Positions 1 to 10,900 of a stretch of DNA of 64,000 bases are shown one piece after another. The translations under genes were made by a program, and so were the position numbers. Source of the stretch: Achromobacter sp. AONIH1 (GTDB taxonomy: Bacteria; Pseudomonadota; Gammaproteobacteria; Burkholderiales; Burkholderiaceae_B); NCBI RefSeq assembly GCF_002902905.1, contig NZ_CP026124.1, positions 5,022,001 to 5,086,000 on the forward strand, in the 5' to 3' direction. Each line of letters begins with the position of its first letter. The stretch's first letter is position 1. Under the pieces are notes generated by a model. The model was not told where the DNA came from, ran no database searches, and was given only the letters and a program-made list of their open reading frames with translations.

Positions 1-386
1 GCCGGCCCCAGCAGATTCGCATCGCGCGCCAGTAGCCAGCGGCCTTGCTCGCGCCTCAGAATGCTCAGCGTGTGGCCATCGCGCGTGATGGCGGGCGATC
101 CGTCGGCGGGCGTGGCCACGACTTTCAGGCGGCTCCACAGGAACGCCCAATCCCCCATGACCTGGATTTCCTGGATATCGCTGTTGCCGTCGAAACGGGG
201 GCCGGACGGACTAGCCTGCGCCCTCGCCAAGGCCGCGAAGTCCTGCTTGTGCATGGGAGGCCGGCCCGGGACCAGAAACACCACATCCTCGGTCATCATG
301 CCCAGCACGGTGTCGACATCGCCGGCCGTGCTGGCCTGCATCCAGCCGTGAACCAAATCGCGGATCTGGTCTTCATCAGTTTTCAT
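1..386 (-). CDS. SnoaL-like / DUF4440 (SgcJ/EcaC-type) protein, C-terminus cut by window edge
   Basis: The minus-strand frame opens with ATG at 386, preceded by GGAAG, and begins MKTDEDQIRDLVHGW. It runs off the window after about 128 residues. The N-terminal helix followed by AGDVDTVLGMMTEDVVFLVPG is the usual start of the SnoaL-like/NTF2-fold family, in which a cone-shaped alpha+beta barrel forms a pocket. Members annotated SgcJ/EcaC average 120-160 residues, so only a short tail is missing. The biochemical role is unknown. The next gene upstream on the same strand, the serine hydrolase, ends 62 bases away, so the two could be co-transcribed. Confidence 0.75.
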   Translation of the reverse strand, partial: MKTDEDQIRDLVHGWMQASTAGDVDTVLGMMTEDVVFLVPGRPPMHKQDFAALARAQASPSGPRFDGNSDIQEIQVMGDWAFLWSRLKVVATPADGSPAITRDGHTLSILRREQGRWLLARDANLLGP

Positions 387-448
387 GATCGCTTCCTTGC
401 TGCGGCAAGGGCACCCGTCCGCCGGGATGCAGCGCTTCGATCCTGCGG

Positions 449-1666
449 CTAGCGCGCATCCAACGCGCGCAACAGCAGATTGGCCACCGCGTGCGCGTCC
501 CCGCCTCCGTTGACGACCGCCGCCACGAAGGCGCGGCGGTCGATGTCATAGGCCACGACGGCGCTGATGCCCGGCCCGCCGCCGCTGTGCCCAAGCCAGC
601 GCAAGCGGCCGCCACGGTCGGGAATGTCGTAGACCATCGTGCCCAGACCATAGTACATCCCGGGCTGGAAGCCCCGGCGCGTCTCACCCAGCATCGCTTG
701 CAGGCTGGCGGGGCTTAACAGCTCCCCATCCAGCAGCGCCTGCTCGAAACGGACCATGTCGGCGGCGGACGCGAGCAGCGCGCCGGCCGCGCCGGGCTCG
801 GCCAGGTCCAGCGCCGGGCTGCCGTCCGCCGTCGACGGCGGCGCCACGCCGACCAGGGACGCGGCATCCGTCACCACGCGCATGTGCCGCAGGCCCAGCC
901 GGTCGATCACGCGCGCCTGGATTTCGTCCTGCCAGGGCCGGCCCGTGACGCGGGCGATGATGGCGCCCAGCAGCCGATAGCCGGAGTTCGAGTAGCGCCA
1001 GCAGGCGCCGGGCGGGAACAGCGCGCCGTGGCGCGCCAGGATATCCAGCTCCTCTTGCTGCGTGTAGGGACCGCGCATGCCCTGGGCCGCCCGCACCTCA
1101 TTGGCGCTGTACAGGCCGCTGGTGTGAACCAGCAGTTGCGCGATGGTGATGCGCTCGGCATTGGGCAGCTTCGCCGCGTCGGGCAACCGACGCGCAAGCG
1201 TATCCGACAGGCTCAGCCTGCCTTCGTCGGCCAGTTGCAGGACCACGGCGGCGATGGCCTGCTTGCCGGCGCTGGCCCAGGCATACAACGGCTCGGCAGA
1301 GCCTTGCGCCCCGCTCCAGCTGCCTTGTCCGGGCAAGGCCACGGCCGCGCTCATCGAGGAGGCCGGCAAGCGCGAGACGGCCAGGTCGAACGCGCCTTGC
1401 AGCCGGCCGGACAAGGCTGGGGCCAGCGCGCCTTGCAGGCTGGCGCGGCCAAGCAAGGTTTCCGGCTTGAACGGCGGTGCCACGTCCGCCTGGCACACGG
1501 GCGGCGGCTGGACGGCGGCGGGCGTACCGCCGCGCGGCCCCGCGCCGCCGCAACCGGCCAGGGCCAGAACCAGGACCAGCGCGGCCACGCCGGCCTCGAT
1601 CCGGCGCCATGGCGAACCCGACGCCGCCTCGCCGTCCGTATTGCCCTGCCCTGCGTTCCCGCTCAT
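449..1666 (-). CDS. Serine hydrolase lipoprotein of the beta-lactamase class C / esterase EstB family
   Basis: 405 residues. An N-terminal hydrophobic segment (26-38) ends in the lipobox LALAGC with Cys39, so this is a predicted lipoprotein. Family motifs are all present: SxxK (S132-A-G-K135, nucleophile and base), YSN (Y225-N227) and HSG (H359-S-G). Together they mark the beta-lactamase/D-alanyl-D-alanine carboxypeptidase/EstB fold. The length suits this family. Substrate cannot be told: such proteins are esterases, DD-peptidases or, rarely, beta-lactamases. The ATG at 1666 has AGGA about 10 bases upstream. A smaller SnoaL-like gene lies just downstream on the same strand. Confidence 0.85.
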   Translation of the reverse strand: MSGNAGQGNTDGEAASGSPWRRIEAGVAALVLVLALAGCGGAGPRGGTPAAVQPPPVCQADVAPPFKPETLLGRASLQGALAPALSGRLQGAFDLAVSRLPASSMSAAVALPGQGSWSGAQGSAEPLYAWASAGKQAIAAVVLQLADEGRLSLSDTLARRLPDAAKLPNAERITIAQLLVHTSGLYSANEVRAAQGMRGPYTQQEELDILARHGALFPPGACWRYSNSGYRLLGAIIARVTGRPWQDEIQARVIDRLGLRHMRVVTDAASLVGVAPPSTADGSPALDLAEPGAAGALLASAADMVRFEQALLDGELLSPASLQAMLGETRRGFQPGMYYGLGTMVYDIPDRGGRLRWLGHSGGGPGISAVVAYDIDRRAFVAAVVNGGGDAHAVANLLLRALDAR

Positions 1667-1733
1667 ATCCGCTGTCCTGAGTGGAGGATGACGAGCGCCA
1701 TTGTCGGGCTTTTTTCATTGTCGGGCCGCCCCA

Positions 1734-1760
1734 AGATGAAAAGCGCCCCCCTCGGGGGGC
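1734..1760 (-). terminator. GC-rich hairpin followed by CGCTTTTC, probable terminator of the autotransporter gene
   Basis: Read on the minus strand, CCCCCCGAGGGGGG forms a short perfect hairpin followed by CGCTTTTC. It lies about 185 bases downstream of the stop codon of the large autotransporter gene, in the right orientation to end its transcript. The T tract is short, so strength is uncertain. Confidence 0.5.
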
Positions 1761-1800
1761 AGCAAGCGCGCGCAGTGCGCACGGCGTGGGGGGTATTTCA
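1740..1800. repeat. GC-rich intergenic repeat-like element
   Basis: The stretch C6-TC-G6, then GCAGCAAGCGCGCGCAGTGC and a GGCGTGGGGGG tail resembles a sequence I recall recurring between genes in Bordetella and Achromobacter. It appears once in this window. Next to it the 11-mer CATTGTCGGGC occurs twice (about 1699 and 1717). Repeat status is recalled, not computed. Confidence 0.4.
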
Positions 1801-1944
1801 TGACCGCGGAAACCGTCTGCGGCGCGGCGTTCACCAGTAACCATCACAAAAAGGGTGACATCCATTACTTTCCGCGTGCATATCGAACACTCGTGGCGAC
1901 CGGGTTCGTCGCCTCCTCAGGCGCCGAGCCCGGCGATCCGCCGT

Positions 1945-4900
1945 TCACCATCGGATTCGCACGCCCAGATTGCCCTGCACCGTCTCGCGCCGCTCGCCGC
2001 CCAGGTTGAAACCGTAGCTGGCGGACGCCGAGACACTGACGCGCTCGCTGGCGTCCACGGCAACGCCCAGGCCCAGCCTGGCCTGGGTGCCGCCCATGTC
2101 CGATGCAGTGGTCGCTCCGCCGCTGAAGCTGACCTTGTCGCGTCCCCCCAGCGTGTGCTCCAGGTCGACCCGCGCATAGGGTTTCCAGGTGGCGCGTTGG
2201 ACCTGGTACTCGCCCTGCAGCCGCGCGCCCACGCGGCCGATGAACGCGTTCTTCGGCGCGAAGGACACCTCCGACGCGGCATCCCTGACCGAGTCGATGC
2301 GGGTGTTCTGGTAGATGATCTGCGCCTGCGGCTCCAGGCTCAGATTGGGCTTGAGCGCGATCGGCAGTCCCGCTTCGACCGACGCGGTGAAGGCGCGGCC
2401 CCGGGTCGCCCTGGTGTCACCGGCGTTGGACGTGGGATTCACCTTCAGACGGCTACCCAGAATGACGGTGTCGGTGTACCAGCCGCCCGGCCCGACGTGA
2501 GTCCAGTAGGCGCCCACGCTGTGGGACTGAATGCCGAGCTTGCCGACGCGGTAGCCGCGCTGGCCCATCGCGTCCCCGCGCACGTCGCCATTGGCGCTCG
2601 CGTAACCCAGGAACACGCCGTAGCGGTCCTGGTGGCCGCTGTCGCTCGTGCGCGCATACAGATCCTGACCGGCCTGCATGCCGTATGTGTTGCCGCTGAA
2701 CGAGCTTCCCGCCATGCCGCCGCTGCCCTCCGAGAGATGGTCGCCCCAGGTGCGCGCCCAGCCCGCCCGGCGATCGCCGAACCGCTCCTCGTTGCCCCGG
2801 CGGTCGTGGAAGGTGCCGATCTGCTGCACCGCCAGCTCGCGAGCCAGCGACGGCACCGCGCCGTAGAGCGCGACGCCCGGCCGGTAGATCGGCCTGGATT
2901 CGCCGGCGGACTTGATCTCCGAGCGCAGGTACCAATTCTGTTCCGTGCCGGCAGCGACGCCGCCACGGAACAGCATGTAGGCATAGGCGCCCGCGTAGAC
3001 CCCCGCGCTGGTGAAGGCGTCGGACGAGGTCGTGCCGCCGTTGACAGCCTGCACCACCTGGATGCCGTCGCCGGTGGTCCTGACGCCAGGGCCGGCCTTG
3101 TTGATGATGCGCAGCGCCGTGGCGCCCGTTGCCGCGCCGCCGTCCACCACCAGCTTGTCGGACGGCGAAGCGTCCGCGCCCAGGTACGCGTTCAGCGACA
3201 GCGCGCCGGACTGGCCCTGGTAATTGCCGGTGACGGTCAGCCGGTTCCCGGGATTGGCGCCCGCCAGGTTCACCAGGCCGCTATTGCTCAGATTGCCCGC
3301 GATGGCGAACGCGCCCGCGCCGCCGCCCAGGCCGGGCAAGGCATCGGCCACGGCCAGCGTGCCAGCGTTGCTGACGTCGCCCTTGACGCTGCCATAGCCG
3401 CCGAAGGTCGCGCCGCCCTGGACCGTCACCGCGCCGCCGTTGATCGCCGCGCCGGCATGCGAGGCATCGCCCACCGCCAGCGCGCCGGCCGTCACCATGG
3501 TGCCGCCGGTGTAGGCGTTGACGGCATTGAGCACGGTCGTGCCGCTGCCCCGCTGGACCAGCTTGCCGCTACCCTTGATCGCCTCGGCCTGGACATAGCG
3601 GTCCGCGCGGTTGAACGCCAGCACCCCGTCATTGCTGACCGTGCCCACGATATTGCCGCTGGCGCCGCCATTGCCCACCTGCAGCGTGCCCGCCTTGATG
3701 AGCGTGACGCCATCCGCGACCGAAGCCCCGCTGCCATAGCTGTTGCTGCCGGTCAGGATCGCGGTGCCGTCGCCCAGCTTGGTCAACGAGCCGGCGCCGC
3801 CGATACTGCTGGCCAAGGTCAGCGTGGTGCCAGCCAGCGGCTCCACGCTGCCCCCTTGCGCACCCAGGGTGATGGCGCGCGATTGCGCGAGGTTTTGCGT
3901 GGTGCGCAAGGTGCCGCCGTTCATGCCGATGGCCGTGCCGGCCGCGCCCAGCGCGGTATCGCTGGCGATCTGCACGGTGCCGGCATTGATGTCGGTGCCG
4001 CCTGTATGGCGGTTGGCGCCATTCAGGACGAGCGTGCCCAGGTCGGTCTTGACCAGTCTTGCGTCGCCCGTCAGCGCGGCATCAATGGTGGCGGTGTAGC
4101 CGGAGCCCGGGCCGGTGCCGTCGCCCACGCGCATCGTCACGCCGCCGCCTGCGTCCGGTACCAACTCGACGGCATCGCCCAGCAGGCGATAGCCGTCGCT
4201 GGCGAACTGCATCCCGCCGCTGCGCACCTGACCCAGGCTGTTGTCCACCGTGACCTTGCCGGCCGCCGCCATGAAAATGGCGAAAGAGGCATCGCTGTAG
4301 GATGCGTTCGGCGTGCCCAGCGTGTTGGTCCAGTTGTCGTTGCCGTTGGCGTGCTGCCAATGGCCGTCGCCGCCGTCGACCTTGTTGTTGTTCTTGCCCG
4401 AGGCGGCCGATCCGTCCCAGACGTTCAGGCTCAAGCCCCCTGTGTTGACCAGATTGACCTGCCCGGCCACGGCCGTCTGGAGCGAGAAGGACGGCGATGG
4501 AATCGAGCCGACGGCCAGGCCATTGTCGGTCAGCGCGCCGCCGTAGCTGATGACGCGATAGACGCCTGGATCGAAGCGTCCGCCGGGCGACGTGACGACG
4601 TCCAGCTTGCCGCCCAGGACCAGGTCGCCCTTGACGATGGTCAGGTCGTTGAGCGGACCGCCCACCACGCCGGCCTGGCCGAAGCTGTAGGCCAGCTTGG
4701 CCCCGCCGTCGAGTGTCAGCTTGCCGTTGATCGTCAGCGTGCCAGGCACGCCCGTCGAACCGCCGGGAGACAGCGTGCCGTCCACGCTCACGTCTCCACC
4801 GATGATGCCGGCGCCGCCCAGCGTGGCCGGCGCCCGCACGACCGTTGCGCCCGTGGCCCCACTCTGGTCCCCATCGATGTAGAGCGACCCCTTGAGCACA

Positions 4901-7900
4901 TCGGTCGTGCCGGTGTAGGTATTGTTGGCGCTCAGCACCGTCTGTCCGGCGCCCGTCTGCATGAACCGGCCGGAACCCGAGATCAGATTCGTCATCGACA
5001 CCAGGTCGCCCCGGTCGATCGCCAGCGCGGCGTTGTTGACGATTTTGCCGAGCACCGAGCCGCTTGTGCCGCCGTCGCCCAGCCGCAGCGTGCCGGCCGA
5101 AATGGTGGTGCCGCCGGTATAGGTGTGATCGGCCGTCAGCACCGTGACGCCGGCTCCCGCCTGCGTGAGCGTGCCGCTGCCATTGACGAGCCCGCCGAAG
5201 GTATAGGCGTCGCCACGGTTGAAGACCAGCGCGCCGTTATTGCTCACGTCGCCGGTGATGCTACCCGTCGTGCCGCCCGCGCCCAGCTGTAAGGCGCCCG
5301 CGGAAATCATGGTGCCGCCGGTGTAGCGGTTGTCGGCCGTCAGCACCGTCGTGCCGCCGCCCTGCTGCGTGAGGCTGCCGCTTCCGACGATGGCGCCGCC
5401 GTGAGCATAGGTATCGCTTCGGTTGAACACCAGCGCGCCGTTGTTGGTCACGTCGCCAAGAATGCTGCCTGTCGTGCCGCCCGCGCCCAGCTGCAGCGTG
5501 CTGGCCGAGATGAGCGTGCCGCCCGTGTAGTTGCTGTCGCCGGTCAGCACCGTGGCGCCTCCGCCCTGCAGCGTGACCGAGCCAGAGCCGCTGATGGCGC
5601 CGCCATAGGCGTAAGTGTTGCCGCGATTGACGATCAGGCTGCCGTTGTTGACCACGTCGCCGACGATGCCGCCGGTGGCGCCGCCCGCGCCCAATTGCAG
5701 CGCGCCCGCCGCGATGGTGGTAAGGCCGGTGTAGCGGTTGTCGGCGGTCAGCACGGTGGTTCCGCTGCCCATCTGTGTGACCGCGCCGCTGCCGCTGATC
5801 TGGCCGCCGAAGGTGTAGTTGTCGCTGCGATTGAAGGCCAGCGCGCCATTATTGGCCACATCGCCGACGATGGCCCCCGCCGTGCCGCCCGTACCCAGCT
5901 GCAGCGTGCCGGCCGTGATCGTCGTGCCTCCCGCATAAACGTTGTCCGCGTGCAGCGTCAGCGTGCCCGCGGCGCCCTTGCTCAGCGCGCCGCTGCCGTT
6001 GATCGCGCTGGTCACGCCCAGGTTGGCCCCCGCCGCGACATTGATGCCGCCGTCGCCCAAGCCCACCGTGATCGCGCGCCCCGTGTCGAAACTCGCGGTC
6101 GCGGCCAGCGTGCCACCGTCCAGCGACAGCGCGCCCGAAGCCGCGCCCAGGTTCGCGTCCCGGGATACCTGCACCGTGCCGCTGTTGACCGCCGTGCCCC
6201 CGGTGTAGGTGTTGACGCCGGACAGCGCCAGCGTGCCCAGGTCCGTCTTGACCACCTTGACCGCGCCGTCAAGCACCGTGGCGATCGTCGCCGTGTAGCC
6301 CGCGCCGGCCGCCGTGCCGTCGCCCACGCGGATCGTTGCCTCGTTCGGCCCGCTTCCCGCCGGCGATCCCTTCAGACTCAGCTTGTCCCCGCTGGCTATG
6401 CCCTGCAGGACATAGCCGTCGACGGCGAATTGCATGCCCTGCACGTTGATCGCCCCATTGGCGCTGCTGTCGACCAGCACCGTGCCGCTCTGGCCGCTGA
6501 AGATCGCGTAGGCGTCCTGGTTCCAGCCCGCGTTGACCCTGCCGCCGACATCGGTCCAGTTGTCGTTGACGCCGCCCGGCGCCACCCAGGTGCCCGAGCC
6601 GCCGTTGACCTGGCTGTTGTTCTTGGGACCGGCGCCGCCGTCCCAGTGGTTCAGCGTCAGGCCGTTGCTGTACGTAAGATTGACCTGCTTGTCCACCGAG
6701 GTCTGGATGAAGTAGTCGGTGCGATCGGCCCCGGTCGGCAGCGTGCCCAGCGTCAGGCCCGCCGCATTGGACAGCGTGCCGCCGTAGCTGATGACGCGGT
6801 ACACGCCAACATCCAGGCTGCCTCCGGGCGACAGCGCCACGTTCAGCTTGCCCCCCAGCGACACGTCGCCCGCCACCTCGATCAGGTCGTTCAGCGGGCC
6901 GCCGACCACGTTGGCCTCGCCGAACGAATAGTCCAGCGTCGTGCCGCTGCCCAGCGCCAGATTGCCCTTGATCGTCAGCGTGCCCGGCGCGGGGCCATTG
7001 TCGCCCGGCGACAGCGTGCTGTTGCCCGCCAGCGTCACGTTGCCGCCGATCACGCCCTTGCCCCCCAGCTTGGCGTCGGTCACCGTCGTCGCACCGATCG
7101 CGGCCGTCTGGTCGCCGTTGACATACAGGCTGCCCGCGTCAACCGTGGTGCCGCCGGTGTAGGTATTGTTGGCGGTCAGGACCGTAGTGCCGTTGCCCTG
7201 CTGCGTGACCGAGCCCGTGCCGCTGATGGCCCCGCCCAGCGTATAGGTATTGCTGCGATTGACAAGCAGGCTGCCGTTGTTGGTCACGTCGCCGACAATG
7301 CCGCCGGCCGTGGACCCGCCCGCGCCCGCGCCCAGCTGCAAAACGCCCGCCGTGATCGTGGTGCCGCCAGTGTAGGTATTGTTGGCGGTCAGGACCGTGG
7401 CGCCGTTGCCCAATTGCGTAACGCCGCCCGAACCGCTGATCAGCCCGCCGAAGGTGTGGGTGTTGCCGCGATTGAAGGCCAGCGTGCCACTGTTGGCCAC
7501 GTTGCCGCTGATGCTGCCCGTGGCGGAGCCACCCGCGCCGGCGCCCAGCTGCAGCGTGCCCGCCGTGATCGTCGTGCCTCCCGCATAAACGTTGTCCGCG
7601 TGCAGCGTCAGCGTGCCCGCCCCGCCCTTGCTCACCGCGCCGCTGCCGCTGATCGCGCTCGTCACGCCCAGGTTGGCCCCCGACGCGACATCGATGCCGC
7701 CGTCGCCCAAGCCCACCGTGATCGCGCGCCCCGTGTCGAAGCTCGCGGTCGCGGCCAGCGTGCCACCGTCCAACGACAGCGCACCCGAAGCCGCGCCCAG
7801 GTTCGCGTCCTGGGATACCTGCACCGTGCCGCTGTTGACCGCCGTGCCCCCGGTGTAGGTGTTGACGCCGGACAGCGCCAGCATGCCCAGGTCTGTCTTG

Positions 7901-10900
7901 ACCACCTTGGCCGCGCCTTCAAGCACCGTGGCGATCGTCGCCGTGTAGCCCGCGCCGGCCGCCGTGCCATCGCCCACGCGGATCGTCGCCTCGTTCGACC
8001 CGCTTCCCGCCGCGACCGTCAGGCTCAGCTTGTCTCCGCTGGCGTTGCCCTGCAGGACATAGCCATCGGTGGCGAATTGCATGCCCTGCACGTTGATCGC
8101 CCCATTGGCGCTGCTGTCGACCAGCACCGTGCCGCTCTGGCCGCTGAAGATCGCGTAGGCGTCCTGGTTCCAGCCCGCGTTGACCCTGCCGCCGACATCG
8201 GTCCAGTTGTCGTTGACGCCGCCCGGCGCCACCCAGGTGCCCGAGCCGCCGTTGACCTGGCTGTTGTTCTTGGGACCCGCGCCGCCGTCCCAGTGGTTCA
8301 GCGTCAGGCCATTGCTGTACGTAAGATTGACCTGCTTGTCCACCGAGGTCTGGATGAAGTAGTCGGTGCGATCGGCCCCGGTCGGCAGCGCGCCCAGCGT
8401 CAGGCCCGCCGCATTGGACAGCGTGCCGCCGTAGCTGATGACGCGGTACACGCCGACATCCAGGCTGCCTCCTGGCGACAGCGCCACGTTCAGCTTGCCG
8501 CCCAGCGACACATCGCCCGCCACCACGATCAGGTCGTTCAGCGGGCCGCCAACCACGTTGGCCTCGCCGAACGAATAGTCCAGCGTCGTGCCGCTGCCCA
8601 GCGCCAGATTGCCCTTGATCGTCAGTGTGCCTGGCGCAGCACCGTTATCGCCGGGCGACAGCGTGCTGTTGCCCGTCAGCGTCACGTCGCCGCCGATCAC
8701 GCCCTTGCCGCCAAGGGTGGCATTATTGACAGTCGTCGCGCCGGTCGCAGCCGTCTGGTCGCCGTTGACATACAGGCTGCCCGCGCTAACCGTGGTGCCG
8801 CCAGTGTAGGTATTGGCGGCCGTCAGGACCGTGGTGCCGTTGCCCTGCTGCGTGACAGAACCCGTGCCGCTGATGGTCCCGCCGTAGGTGTAGGTATCGC
8901 TCCGATTGAATGCCAACGCGCCGTTGTTGCTCACGTTGCCAACGATGCTGCCCGTCGTGCCGCCCGCGCCCAGCTGCAAGATGCCCGACGTGATCGTGGT
9001 GCCGCCAGTGTAGGTATTGGCGGCCGTCAGGACCGTGGTGCCGTTGCCCTGCTGCGTGACCGAACCCGTGCCGCTGATGGTCCCGCCCAGCGTATAGGTA
9101 TTGCTGCGATTGACAACCAGGCTGCCGTTGTTGACCACGTCGCCGACAATGCCGCCGGCTGTGGACCCGCCCGCGCCCGCGCCCAGCTGCAAGATGCCCG
9201 CCGTGATCGTGGTGCCGCCAGTGTAGGTATTGTTGGCGGTCAGGACCGTGGCGCCGTTGCCCAATTGCGTAACGCCGCCCGAACCGCTGATCAGCCCGCC
9301 GAAGGTGTAGGTGTTGCTGCGGTTGAAGGCCAGCGTGCCACTGTTGGCCACGTTGCCGACGATGGCCCCCGCCGTGCCGCCCGTACCCAGCTGCAGCGTG
9401 CCCGCCGTGATCGTCGTGCCTCCTGCATAAACGTTGTCCGCGTGCAGCGTCAGCGTGCCCGCGCCGCCCTTGCTCAGCGCGCCGCTGCCGCCAATGGCGC
9501 TGGTCACGCCGAAGCTGGTGCTCGCGGCGACATTGATGCCGCCGCCGCTCGCGCCCAGCGTGGTGGGACGCGCCGTGTTGAAACTCGCGGTGGTGGCCAG
9601 CGTGCCCCCGTCCAGCGAAAGCGCGCCCGCCGCATTGCCCAGGTTCGCGTCCTGGGATATCTGCAGCGTGCCGCTGTTGACCGTCGTGCCGCCGGTGTAG
9701 GTGTTGACGCCACCGAGCACGGTGGTGCCAGCGCCCCGTTGCACGACGTTGCCCGCGCCGCTGATGACGCCGCCATGGGTATAGGTGTTGCCACGGTTGA
9801 AAATCAGGCTGCCGCTGTTGGCGACGTTGCCGACGATGCCGCCGGTGGACCCGCCCGCGCCCAGTTGCAATGCGCCCGCCACGATGGTGGTGCCGCCGGT
9901 ATAGGTATTGTCGCCGCTCAGCACGGTGGTGCCGTTGCCCCGCTGCGTGACCGATCCGATGTTGCTGATCACCCCGGCATAGGTATGGGTGTTGCTGCGG
10001 TTGAAGATCAGCGCGCTTCTGTTGATGACGTCGCCAACGATGCTGCCGGCCGTTGAACCGCCAGCGCCCTCGCCCAGCTGCAGCGTGCCGAGCGTGATCG
10101 TCGTGCCGCCGGTATAGCTGTTGTCGGCCGTCAATACCGTCGTGCCGCCACCCAACTGCCTGATCGATCCCGTGCCGCTGATGACGCCGGCGAAGGTATA
10201 GGTGTTGTTGCGATTGAAAACCAGCTCGCCGTTGTTGGTCACGTTGCCCAGGATGCCGCCGGTGGCGGATCCCCCCCCGCCAGCGCCCAGGTATACGATG
10301 CCGCCCGAGATCGTGGTGCCTCCGGTGTAGCTGTTATCCGCCTGCAGCGTCAGCGAGCCGTTGCCCAGCTTGGTCAATGCCCCGCTGCCCCCGATGGCGC
10401 TGGTGACGCCAAGATCGGTGATTGCGCCCATCACGTTGATGCCGCCGTTGCCCGCGCCCAGCGTGATGGCGCGCCCCGTGTTGAAACTCGCGGTCGCGGC
10501 CAGCGTGCCCCCGTCCAGCGACAGCGCGCCCGAAGCCGCGCCCAGGTTGAGGTTCTGCGCTACCTGCAGCGTGCCACTTTTGACAACGGTGCCGCCGGCA
10601 TAGGTATTGACGCCGGACAGCACCAATGTGCCCAGGTCCGTCTTGACCAGTCTGGCCGCGCCCGCCAGCGTGGCAGCGATGTTGGCCGTGTAGCCGGCGC
10701 CGCCGGCCGAGCCGTCGCCGACGCGCACGTCCGCCTCGTTCGGCCCGCCGCCGGACACGACCGCGCCTGTCAGTGTCAGCGCATCCGTCCCGGCGTTGTT
10801 CACCAGGGTGTAGCCATTCGCCGCGAACTGCATGCCCTGGACCTGGATGGCGGTGGCGCTGTCCACTTTCACGTTGCCGCCCTGTCCCGCGAATACGGCG

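Noticed and set aside
1855..10056. Very long plus-strand open frames (over 1100 and 1500 codons) opposite the autotransporter
   Set aside because: They are mirror images of a GC-rich repetitive coding strand, with alanine/arginine/glutamine-rich nonsense translations. The minus strand has the signal peptide, repeats and barrel.
5100..10400. Regularly spaced short repeats that could look like a CRISPR array
   Set aside because: The repeats are in frame, degenerate and encode beta-strand units of one protein. There are no unique spacers of constant length and no cas genes.
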